From an uncultured Collinsella sp. (GTDB taxonomy: Bacteria; Actinomycetota; Coriobacteriia; Coriobacteriales; Coriobacteriaceae), in assembly GCA_900555585.1 (NCBI GenBank), contig USLT01000038.1, positions 1-6,446 of the forward strand: DNA of 6,446 nt, in the 5' to 3' direction. Positions 1 through 5,874 of this stretch are shown one piece after another; position 1 is the first letter of the stretch; each line of letters starts with the position of its first letter. The notes under the pieces are model-generated. The model was not told the origin of the DNA, searched no databases, and saw only the letters and a program-made list of their open reading frames with translations. A program made the translations under genes and the position numbers.

Positions 1-550
1 CGGCGATCGCGGCCAGCGAGTCCTCCGCGCGATGCGGGCTCTCGTAAAAGAGCAGCGCGCCGGGAATGCCGGCGAGCCGTCGCAGACGGCGGACGCGCTC
101 GCCGTGCTTGCGCGGCAAAAAGCCCTCGAAGAAGAAATGCTCGCAGGGGATTCCGGTCGCCACCAGCGCGGTGATGCAGGCCGTCGGGCCGGGGATCACC
201 TCGACCGCGACGCCGGCGTCGCGGGCCGCATCGACCAGCACCTGACCGGGGTCGGACACGCCCGGCATGCCGGCGTCCGACGCGAAGGCGAGCGTCTCCC
301 CGGCGAGGAGGCGCTCGACGAGCTGCGGGGCACGCGAGGCGATGACGTTCTCGTCGCACCGGACGAGCGGCCTCGAGACGCCGAGGTGCGCGAGGAGCTT
401 CGACGTCACCCGGGTGTCCTCGCAGCAGATGGCGTCCGCGGACTCGAAGGCGGCCGCCGCGCGGGCGCTCAGGTCGCCGAGGTTTCCGATGGGCGTGCCC
501 ACGACGTAGAGGCGGCCGCCCGTCCGCCCTTTACCAGCTTCCACCACCAT
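1..550 (-). CDS. rsmI: RsmI, 16S rRNA (cytidine-1402-2'-O)-methyltransferase, C-terminus cut by window edge
   Basis: This is the N-terminal 183 residues of RsmI, the SAM-dependent tetrapyrrole-methylase-fold enzyme that 2'-O-methylates C1402 of 16S rRNA in the decoding centre. Family signatures seen in order are LYVVGTPIGNLGDLSARA (residues 14-31), CEDTR (43-47), SDAGMPGVSDPG (91-102; the family usually reads SDAGTP, so Thr to Met here), VIPGPTA (118-124), FFEGFLPRK (140-148) and LLFYESPHR (166-174). Full-length RsmI is about 275-290 residues, so roughly the last third lies beyond position 1. The start is the ATG at 550, only 4 nt after the stop of the GH5-like gene, which suggests co-transcription and translational coupling. 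No clear Shine-Dalgarno sequence precedes it, and the two following GTG codons are possible alternative starts. The identification is firm; the exact start is less so. Confidence 0.96.
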   Translation of the reverse strand, partial: MVVEAGKGRTGGRLYVVGTPIGNLGDLSARAAAAFESADAICCEDTRVTSKLLAHLGVSRPLVRCDENVIASRAPQLVERLLAGETLAFASDAGMPGVSDPGQVLVDAARDAGVAVEVIPGPTACITALVATGIPCEHFFFEGFLPRKHGERVRRLRRLAGIPGALLFYESPHRAEDSLAAIA

Positions 551-554
551 GGCG

Positions 555-1616
555 CTACTCGATCATCGCGCGCTCGAGCGTGCCGAGCGCCATCCGGGCG
601 TCCCAGGCGGCGATGCGCTTCTCGGTCTTCCACGTCTGGAAGAACCAGCCGCGGGCCTCCGAGAAGGACGCGAGCTGGTTGGATACGAACACGCGCTCGT
701 AAGCGGAGCGGCCCTCGGGGGTGACGGAGGCGCTCGACATGACGGCGGCGCCCGACCACTCGCCGATCAGGACCGGGAAGCCGGCGGCGCGGGCCTCGGC
801 GATGTACTTCTTGTTGCGCGCGATCGCCGACGACAGGCCGCGCGGCGAGGTGATGTCCTGCGCGAACTCGTCGCGGTAATGGTAGAGGTGCAGGTCCATG
901 ACGACGTTCTCGTACTTCGAGGACGCCATGAAGCGGCGCCACGCCTGCGGATGGCCCGAGGCGGAGAAGACCACGAGCTTGTCCGCCGGCATATGGCGGC
1001 GCACCGCCTCGTAGGCATCGCGGTAGAAGTTGCGCAGGTAGTGCCCGGGGATGCCCTCGGTCATGGTGAAGAGGTTCTTGCGCACGCTCATGATGGGGGT
1101 GTCGAGCAGCTCGATTCCCATGAGCGCCTCGGCGGTGCCGTAGCGCGCGGCAAGGCGCTCCAGCACCTCGAGCGCGATGCGGCGACCGTTGACGGAGGTG
1201 TGCCAATCCATGGGGCAACCCGGCATCGAGGCCTCGTTGGAGTCGCCCTGGCCGCCGGGAACGGTAGCGAGATCGATGAGGACCGACAACCCGTGCTTGC
1301 CCGCCCACTCCATGGCGCGGTCGATATAGTCGACGACGGGGATGTAGGACTCCGCCTCCCCCTGGGAACCGAATGCGTACCAGGGAACGGGAAGGCGCAC
1401 GGCGTTGAGCCCGATCTGCGCCATGCGGTGGAAGTCCGCCTCGCTCACGAACGTCTCGTAATGATGGCGCACGCGATCGTTGTACACGGCGGTGCCGAGC
1501 GCCGCCTGGAGCTCCGCGTCGTTCGACGCACCGGTCGCAGCGAACAGCGAGGGCGTGACCCAGGGCTCGGGGATGAACCATCCAGATAGGTTGACGCCGC
1601 GGATTCTCTCGTCCAT
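555..1616 (-). CDS. GH5 exo-beta-1,3-glucanase-like protein lacking the catalytic acid/base (probable pseudoenzyme)
   Basis: This 353-aa protein resembles the EXG-type branch of glycoside hydrolase family 5. It opens with RGVNLSGWFIPEPWVTPSLF (6-25), very close to the fungal exo-1,3-glucanase N-terminus, followed by SEADFHRMAQIGLNAVRLPV (58-77, conserved Arg74), DLATVPGGQG (115-124), GIELLDTP (167-174), MDLHLYHY (240-247, His243 and Tyr245), LIGEWS (283-288, nucleophile Glu286) and WFFQTWKTE (324-332). In active enzymes the fourth motif is NEP, where Glu is the acid/base; here it is Asp172-Thr173-Pro174. The DLHGAPG histidine is Ala117. Of the eight residues usually invariant, Arg, His, Tyr, nucleophile Glu and Trp remain, while His, Asn and acid/base Glu are replaced. 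There is no signal peptide or membrane segment, so it should be cytosolic. The ATG at 1616 is chosen because GGAGGT lies just upstream; further in-frame extension would translate the tRNA gene. The fold call is strong; activity is doubtful. Confidence 0.9.
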   Translation of the reverse strand: MDERIRGVNLSGWFIPEPWVTPSLFAATGASNDAELQAALGTAVYNDRVRHHYETFVSEADFHRMAQIGLNAVRLPVPWYAFGSQGEAESYIPVVDYIDRAMEWAGKHGLSVLIDLATVPGGQGDSNEASMPGCPMDWHTSVNGRRIALEVLERLAARYGTAEALMGIELLDTPIMSVRKNLFTMTEGIPGHYLRNFYRDAYEAVRRHMPADKLVVFSASGHPQAWRRFMASSKYENVVMDLHLYHYRDEFAQDITSPRGLSSAIARNKKYIAEARAAGFPVLIGEWSGAAVMSSASVTPEGRSAYERVFVSNQLASFSEARGWFFQTWKTEKRIAAWDARMALGTLERAMIE

Positions 1617-1620
1617 TCCG

Positions 1621-1626
1621 ACCTCC
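1621..1626 (-). promoter_or_regulatory. Shine-Dalgarno site setting the GH5-like start
   Basis: On the minus strand GGAGGT stands 4 nt before the ATG at 1616. It overlaps an upstream in-frame ATG (1628), which has no comparable site of its own, so the 1616 start is preferred. Confidence 0.75.
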
Positions 1627-1649
1627 ATTTTCCTGTAGCAGCTTAGCTG

Positions 1650-1672
1650 AGTATACCCGTCCGCGCGGACAC
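1650..1672 (-). promoter_or_regulatory. Putative promoter of the GH5-like/rsmI unit, with a palindrome in the spacer
   Basis: The minus strand carries TATACT (1655-1650), a good sigma70-type -10 box, about 33 nt upstream of the GH5-like start. No recognisable -35 box is present 16-18 bp further upstream; the bases there are GGCGGC-like. The expected spacer contains a perfect 12-bp palindrome, GTCCGCGCGGAC (1659-1670), and near the expected transcription start lies a second inverted repeat with 5-bp arms (1639-1649). A weak -35 with a palindrome in the spacer would suit a regulated promoter, but this is inference from position alone. Confidence 0.45.
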
Positions 1673-1727
1673 GCCGCCGAGCCCCATCGCTGCCGCGGGA
1701 AGCACAGAAGCGAAGGGGCCGCGAGAT

Positions 1728-1753
1728 AAAAGAAAACCTCCCGAGGAGGGAGG
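1728..1753 (-). terminator. Rho-independent terminator of tRNA-Phe
   Basis: Read on the minus strand, CCTCCC (1753-1748), a 5-nt loop and GGGAGG (1742-1737) form a perfect 6-bp GC stem, followed directly by TTTTCTTTT (1736-1728). It begins 15 nt after the mature 3' end of the tRNA and separates it from the GH5-like unit. The plus-strand reading has no T tract, so it works in one direction only. Confidence 0.85.
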
Positions 1754-1768
1754 CTGGAGATTCAAGGG

Positions 1769-1841
<73 letters not shown>

Positions 1842-1852
1842 GAATATGTATC

Positions 1853-1869
1853 GCTGCGTGAATCGCAGC
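1853..1869 (-). other. Hairpin in the tRNA-Phe precursor leader
   Basis: GCTGCG (1853-1858) and CGCAGC (1864-1869) are perfect inverted 6-bp arms around a 5-nt loop. They lie between the -10 box and the mature tRNA 5' end, near the expected transcription start, so the pre-tRNA leader could begin with this hairpin. Its function is unknown, and it may simply be 5' leader structure for RNase P or RNA stability. Confidence 0.4.
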
Positions 1870-1875
1870 TCGATT

Positions 1876-1903
1876 ACTATACCAAACTGAGAAACAGCGT
1901 CAA
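1876..1903 (-). promoter_or_regulatory. Sigma70-type promoter of tRNA-Phe
   Basis: On the minus strand TTGACG (1903-1898) and TATAGT (1881-1876) are separated by 16 bp and stand about 35 nt upstream of the tRNA. Each box differs from consensus by one base. The -35 box begins 9 nt past the stop codon of the DUF192 gene, so the promoter occupies the whole gap between the tad operon and the tRNA. Confidence 0.8.
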
Positions 1904-1912
1904 GCGTGATTT

Positions 1913-2251
1913 TCAACTTTTTCGCGAGGCGGCCCGCAGGATCTCAGGACGGCCCCGCTCCAGCACGCCCCATGCCTCGCGATGCGACACGATGCGCCCT
2001 GGAGGAACGTCGCGGTACACGGCGAGCAACGCGCCCCCACGGCCGACGAAGGCGACGTCGATCGGCGCCCGCATGCCGAACGTATGCACCGATCGGCACC
2101 GCGGAAACGCCATCACGCGCTCCGCCGCCCCGTCGGGCGCGGGGGCGCGCAGGCCGCGCAGGCGCGCGATGAAGCCGTCCGCCTCGACCACCGCGGAGGC
2201 ATCCCAGCCGAGTTCCGCGCATGCCGTCATGGCCCAGGCTGAGGAGGTCAT
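1913..2251 (-). CDS. DUF192 family protein, last gene of the tad operon
   Basis: This 112-aa protein contains the DUF192 core: VMAFPRCRSVHTFGMRAPID (residues 46-65) with the conserved His56, Phe58-Gly59-Met60 and Asp65, then a beta-rich stretch ending in a VLERG segment (97-101), which resembles the family's usual C-terminal VLEL.aG. DUF192 has no established biochemical function. There is no signal peptide, unlike the exported DUF192 proteins of some bacteria. The ATG at 2251 overlaps the stop of the preceding TadE-like gene as ATGA, a classical translational-coupling arrangement, so the protein is made together with the pilus components; a role in the pilus is inference from this. Longer upstream starts would overlap the TadE-like gene deeply and are rejected. 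No hairpin terminator follows the stop. Confidence 0.88.
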   Translation of the reverse strand: MTSSAWAMTACAELGWDASAVVEADGFIARLRGLRAPAPDGAAERVMAFPRCRSVHTFGMRAPIDVAFVGRGGALLAVYRDVPPGRIVSHREAWGVLERGRPEILRAASRKS

Positions 2252-2730
2252 ATGACCACCCCCGGCCTCCATGGATCTATCGCGACCTCGCGCTCGTGCT
2301 CCAGCCGCGGCGGCGCGCCGACGTCGACGCCCGCTATGGCGAACCCGCCCGGCCACGGCCTGTACGCCATGGTGCACGAGTAGACGTCGATGGAGCCCGC
2401 CAGGGACAGCAGGCCCTCCACGCCCGTATCCTCCCGGCGAGCCGCCACCTCGATCTCGACCGAGCCGTCCCCCATGGCCCGCTCGAGCTCCCGCTCGACC
2501 ACGCGGCACGTCTCGGCCAAAGAGGGGCCGTCGCCTTCCGGCGAGACCCCGTGGGCGAGCACCACGTCGGGCGCCAACCTGTCGAACCTCGCCACCGCGG
2601 CCGTGAACCGCATCAAGTTGAAGCAGATGATCGCGAGCGCGATCATCACCGGCAAGACGACGGCGGCCTCGACCGTCGCCTGCGCGAGATCGCCCCCGCC
2701 GTCACGACGAGCCCCCTCCGCGAGACGCAT
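2248..2730 (-). CDS. TadE-like pseudopilin (third of the locus)
   Basis: This 160-aa protein has a short charged leader (1-16), the motif AQATVEAAVVLPVM (16-29) and a hydrophobic segment to about residue 39, followed by a predicted extracytoplasmic region. This is the layout of TadE-like minor pilins, which are processed by the prepilin peptidase; cleavage would fall at Ala16|Gln17, placing Glu21 at +5. Two cysteines, 75 and 119, lie in the exported part and could pair. The start at 2730 has a strong GGAAGGAGGGGAGG Shine-Dalgarno and lies within the last 29 nt of the TadG-like gene. Its stop overlaps the DUF192 start. It is expected to sit in the membrane or pilus machinery as an accessory subunit. 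Confidence 0.85.
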   Translation of the reverse strand: MRLAEGARRDGGGDLAQATVEAAVVLPVMIALAIICFNLMRFTAAVARFDRLAPDVVLAHGVSPEGDGPSLAETCRVVERELERAMGDGSVEIEVAARREDTGVEGLLSLAGSIDVYSCTMAYRPWPGGFAIAGVDVGAPPRLEHEREVAIDPWRPGVVI

Positions 2731-4780
2731 CCTCCCCTCCTTCCGCGAAATCGCGCAGGCGCACGGTTATCGGCAGGAAGCCGCCCCGCGGCAACGGTAT
2801 GCGCGCCAACTCGATCTCCGCTGACAGCAGGTAATCGCCCACCTCGTACCCGATCGCCTCGAGCATCGCCGCGGGATCGCCCGACGTCGCCCCGATGGAC
2901 CGCAGCGCCGACTGCACATCCGCCAGGGCGGCGACATCGGAGCGCGCGACCACCCTCGAGCTATCGACCAGCACCGGCTTTCTCATCGAGAGGTCCACGG
3001 GCTCTATCCCCAAGCCCCGCATCGCCGCGTCGATCCGCTCGTTCAACCAACTCGCGACGGTGCCTCCGCCATCGAGGCCGAAATCCCCCAGAACGTCGTC
3101 GACCAGGCCATGGAGTCCCGCCGACGCGTCGGCATACGACACCAGCAGGTCGCCCCAGACGCCCATCACCCCGTCCAGCACGCCACCGAGGCCGCCCGCC
3201 CCCTCCTCGATCCGGGAGAACAAGCCCGACAGCACGTTATCCCCGCGCGCCGCCCTATCCGGCGCGAGCGCCGCGGCCGACACGGCTCCGCGGGGACCGA
3301 GGCCGACGGTCGGGGCGAACGGACCGCCGAGCTCGCCCGGGGAGGAGGCCCCGTCCGAGACGACGAGCGCCACGCATCCATAACGACCCGGCGGGGCGAT
3401 ACGGGGGCGGCCGGTCCCCAGGCGCTCCAAGGCCTCCTCGAAGGCGTCTCCCGCCGCGTCGGCGCCGGCCCGGGCCTCCCGCTCGATCTCGAGCTCGCTC
3501 GCACGGGCCGCGGCGTAGTCGTCGAGCGCCTCGGCGAAGGACCTGAGGTGGTGCTCGAAACCGTTGTCGATCGATGTCGAGGCCGCCGGGACGCGGCCCA
3601 CGTCGTCGATACCCATGCGGCACGCAGGGCACTCGCGGACGCGGCCCGCCTCCAGATCGGAAAGCGCCGCAGCCGGCCCCGCGGCCCCTGACGCCCCGGG
3701 GCAATCCGACGAGTAATGCAGCGTCGCACCGCCGGGCTCGATCGATGTCGGCCAGGAGGCATCGCTGTACAGGCGCGTCCCCTTCACCTCGGCGACGCCG
3801 CCCGGAAGCCTCGGCAGCACGCAGGTCACCTTGCCCCCGTCCTCCCGGTACTCCGCATGCGCGAGCTCCTCGACCGCGAACGCGTAGAAAGCGCGGCGCG
3901 CGGCCGAATCGACGCGCGCCTCGACCGATCCGCCCTCGGGGCGATCGTTCTCGAGCCTCCATGCGTAATACGCCCGCGCCCGCTCTATGCCGACGGCCGG
4001 GCTCCAAGTCAGGCTCGAGTCGTACCGGGGGTTCGAGCTGGCGGGCAGCCGCGTCAGGCGCGAGGCGCGCTCCCACATGCACCGGCCGTCGCTGCCGCAA
4101 TCCGCCAGCCATGCAGCCTCCTTGGCCCGCGACGACTCGCGAGACGCCGCCTCGAGCCGCGACGCCGCCTCGCCGAGACCCTGCGCCGCCCCCTCCATCC
4201 CATCCGTCGAGACCCCCTCGCCCTCGAGCGCGGGAAAGGAGGAGTCCGACGATCGCGGGACCGCCAGGGCGACGCCGACGCGCCCGGACGCCTTCCCGGG
4301 TTGCGCCCGGCACACCGAGGATCCGCGCGCGGCGACAAGGAACGGAATCGATCGCTCCAGACGCGAGAGCCCGCTCGAAGCCGAAGCGCACAGCTCGTTT
4401 CTCGCATCGAGCATCTTCCCCCCGATGTCGACCAGCTTCGAGGCGAGCTCCGTGCCGCCCGGCACGAGCATGCCCGCGAGCCCCGCGCCGCTCACGGCGA
4501 ATCCCGCGAGGCCGATGCTCAGCGCGCATGCGTCCATGACGGTCGCGACCGTATGGTAGGCCGCCACGACGTTCTCGCCCGCGAGGGCCGTCGCGTCAGC
4601 GGCCACCTGGACGTCGCCGGCGCGCGACATGGTCCAGGCCGCCGTGGCCGACGAGAACACCAGGGTCAAAACGACCAGTATCGACACCGCGGCCGATATG
4701 ACGGTGTACGCGCCGTCCTCGACGAACATCCCGATTCCCAGCTCGCACCGCTCGCGCGACGACCTACGAGACCCAGTCAT
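2702..4780 (-). CDS. Large TadG-like (Tad domain) pilus-associated membrane protein with many cysteines
   Basis: This is a 692-aa protein with a cytoplasmic leader (1-25), one clear membrane segment (about 26-50) and directly after it QVAADATALAGENVVAAY (58-75), the usual Tad/TadG signature of an ADA.ALA helix following the anchor. A second weakly hydrophobic stretch spans 86-108. The remainder, about 580 residues, is probably extracytoplasmic, helical and Ala/Gly-rich. Ten of its eleven cysteines follow the anchor (85, 131, 157, 228, 234, 320, 360, 384, 387, 469), including CGSDGRC and ECPAC, which suggests disulfide bonds or metal binding. EDGAYTV (21-27) resembles the leader of the TadE proteins, but Glu+5 is Ile28. 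The start at 4780 has an AGGGGGG Shine-Dalgarno and overlaps the preceding TadE-like gene by 17 nt. I know of no function for the C-terminal region; TadG proteins act in pilus assembly or surface attachment. Confidence 0.78.
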   Translation of the reverse strand: MTGSRRSSRERCELGIGMFVEDGAYTVISAAVSILVVLTLVFSSATAAWTMSRAGDVQVAADATALAGENVVAAYHTVATVMDACALSIGLAGFAVSGAGLAGMLVPGGTELASKLVDIGGKMLDARNELCASASSGLSRLERSIPFLVAARGSSVCRAQPGKASGRVGVALAVPRSSDSSFPALEGEGVSTDGMEGAAQGLGEAASRLEAASRESSRAKEAAWLADCGSDGRCMWERASRLTRLPASSNPRYDSSLTWSPAVGIERARAYYAWRLENDRPEGGSVEARVDSAARRAFYAFAVEELAHAEYREDGGKVTCVLPRLPGGVAEVKGTRLYSDASWPTSIEPGGATLHYSSDCPGASGAAGPAAALSDLEAGRVRECPACRMGIDDVGRVPAASTSIDNGFEHHLRSFAEALDDYAAARASELEIEREARAGADAAGDAFEEALERLGTGRPRIAPPGRYGCVALVVSDGASSPGELGGPFAPTVGLGPRGAVSAAALAPDRAARGDNVLSGLFSRIEEGAGGLGGVLDGVMGVWGDLLVSYADASAGLHGLVDDVLGDFGLDGGGTVASWLNERIDAAMRGLGIEPVDLSMRKPVLVDSSRVVARSDVAALADVQSALRSIGATSGDPAAMLEAIGYEVGDYLLSAEIELARIPLPRGGFLPITVRLRDFAEGGEDASRGGGSS

Positions 4781-5261
4781 CGTATCCCCCCTCTACCCAT
4801 CCCGGCCGGGAGCCCCGCGCCACCTCGGCGCGCAAGAGCACCCCGCCCTGCCCGTCGGACTCCCCGAAGGCGCCGCAGAGGGCGCCCAGAAGCGGCAGGG
4901 GCCTCGCCCTCCCGCTTATAGAGACGCGAACGCCGCCCGCGCCGGCGTCCACATCGACCTCCCACGCCTCGGGACCCCCTGCATGGAAGATCGAGACATC
5001 CGGGACGGCCGAGAGCCTTCTGAGGGCGAACGTCTCGAGCGCCGCGGGCTCCCCCTCGAACGTCGAGGCGATCCGAGCGACCTGCGCCGCCGCCCCCTCC
5101 ATGATCGACCTGGTGTACAGCAGGCACGCCGGCTGCAGCGCCATGAGCATCACGAGCATGAAGGCCGGTAGCAGCAACGCCGCCTCGACGGTCGATTGCG
5201 CCGCCTCCCCTCCCAGGTCAATACAGGGATATGTCGATCGCGCCGTCGGCGTCGAGCGCAT
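4764..5261 (-). CDS. TadE-like pseudopilin (second of the locus)
   Basis: This is a TadE-domain protein of 165 aa if begun at the ATG at 5261. It contains AQSTVEAALLLPAFML (21-36) and a hydrophobic segment to about 48, then YTRSIMEGAAAQVARIA (49-65), typical of the TadE helix continuing out of the membrane, then a mixed exported region. Prepilin-type cleavage would fall at Ala21|Gln22, with Glu26 at +5. The start is uncertain: the ATG has no good Shine-Dalgarno and overlaps the previous gene by 44 nt, while the only nearer in-frame candidates are an ATT at 5222 that overlaps the previous stop codon and a CTG just after it. Either way the TadE core is intact. The gene's end overlaps the TadG-like start by 17 nt. 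Confidence 0.82.
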   Translation of the reverse strand: MRSTPTARSTYPCIDLGGEAAQSTVEAALLLPAFMLVMLMALQPACLLYTRSIMEGAAAQVARIASTFEGEPAALETFALRRLSAVPDVSIFHAGGPEAWEVDVDAGAGGVRVSISGRARPLPLLGALCGAFGESDGQGGVLLRAEVARGSRPGWVEGGYDDWVS

Positions 5262-5436
5262 GGGAGGCGCAGCGCTCCGCGGCATCCACGAGCGCACCCT
5301 CCTCGCCCGCCCTCCACAGGGCGCCGAGCGCCAGGACGACCGACAAGAGCCCCACCAGCACCGCCGCGAACTCGACCGTCGACTGGGCGTCTTCCCCGTC
5401 CAGGCGGACACGGCTCCAAAGCGATCCATGCGGCAT
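5218..5436 (-). CDS. Small TadE-like pseudopilin (first of the locus)
   Basis: This 72-aa protein consists of a charged leader (1-17), AQSTVEFAAVLVGLLSVVLA (17-36), a hydrophobic segment to about 41 and a short acidic tail with a single Cys56. The N-terminus is the same prepilin-type signal as in the larger TadE proteins, with cleavage expected at Ala17|Gln18 and Glu22 at +5. The mature product of about 55 residues is near Flp size, so it could be a minor pilin incorporated in the fibre rather than a full TadE. Its ATG at 5436 shares one base with the preceding stop (TGATG) and follows a GGAGGGAGGG Shine-Dalgarno, which makes the start secure and coupling likely. Confidence 0.82.
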   Translation of the reverse strand: MPHGSLWSRVRLDGEDAQSTVEFAAVLVGLLSVVLALGALWRAGEEGALVDAAERCASHALDADGAIDISLY

Positions 5437-5834
5437 CACTTCCCTCCCTCCAATCGGATGACGCGGGCGAGGGCGCCCGCGCCCGCGTCCTCGGTGACGA
5501 GCGCGATGTCGACGGCGGAACCGTCGACCACGACGAGGGCTCCCCATGCGTTCCCGGCAAGGTCAAGGTAGCCGCTCGCCGCCAACCGAGCACCGGATCT
5601 CGCTCGATACCTCCCGAGCACGTCGCGTGCGAGGTCGACCACGCCGCCATCGGCGCGCCACGCCACCCCGGCCCCGCCCGCCCCGCTCGATTCCAGGTCC
5701 TTCAGGAACGTCTCGCTCGAGCTCTCCGACACGCCGCGCGCCGGCAAGCGTAACGGGACATGCCGCCGCGCGGCTTCGGACGGGCCGCCGTCCGAAGCGA
5801 TGCGCGGGACGCAGGCCATGGGAAGCGCCAGCAC
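5436..5834 (-). CDS. Unrecognised small exported or membrane-anchored protein between Flp and TadE genes; true start unclear
   Basis: The frame is open and coding-like between flp and the first TadE-like gene, but I do not recognise the family. The first canonical start after flp is the GTG at 5834 (132 aa), with a further ATG at 5819; neither has a Shine-Dalgarno. The frame stays open upstream and encodes KRRPPAPILLVLLAVLALP followed by MAC, which is basic then hydrophobic, like a signal peptide or lipoprotein leader whose Cys (residue 8 from the GTG) could be the lipidated one. This suggests the real N-terminus lies upstream at a non-canonical codon such as ATT 5906 or CTG 5852. The exported part has a GYLDLAGNAWGALVVVDGSA segment (88-107), probably a small beta domain. 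Its stop shares a base with the next start, placing it firmly in the operon. Confidence 0.68.
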   Translation of the reverse strand: MLALPMACVPRIASDGGPSEAARRHVPLRLPARGVSESSSETFLKDLESSGAGGAGVAWRADGGVVDLARDVLGRYRARSGARLAASGYLDLAGNAWGALVVVDGSAVDIALVTEDAGAGALARVIRLEGGK

Positions 5835-5874
5835 GGCGAGGAGGACCAGCAGGATCGGCGCCGGCGGCCGCCGC

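Noticed and set aside
549..1589. Long plus-strand open frame opposite the GH5-like gene
   Set aside because: It is a shadow frame of a GC-rich coding region with low-complexity Arg/Ala/Gly/His-rich translation and no domain signature; the minus-strand gene explains the sequence.
2252..2509. Longer DUF192 product beginning at 2509
   Set aside because: The added residues are Arg/Gly-rich shadow translation of the TadE-like gene, and the ATGA junction at 2251 is a natural start.
2221..3546. 441-aa plus-strand open frame across the TadE-like and TadG-like genes
   Set aside because: It is Arg/Pro-rich with no recognisable motif and spans two minus-strand genes with clear Tad signatures; a typical GC-driven antisense frame.
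3255..4529. 424-aa minus-strand frame inside the TadG-like gene
   Set aside because: It is a frame-shifted, Arg/Gly-rich reading of the same DNA; the true frame has a membrane anchor, a Tad motif and proper start/stop overlaps.
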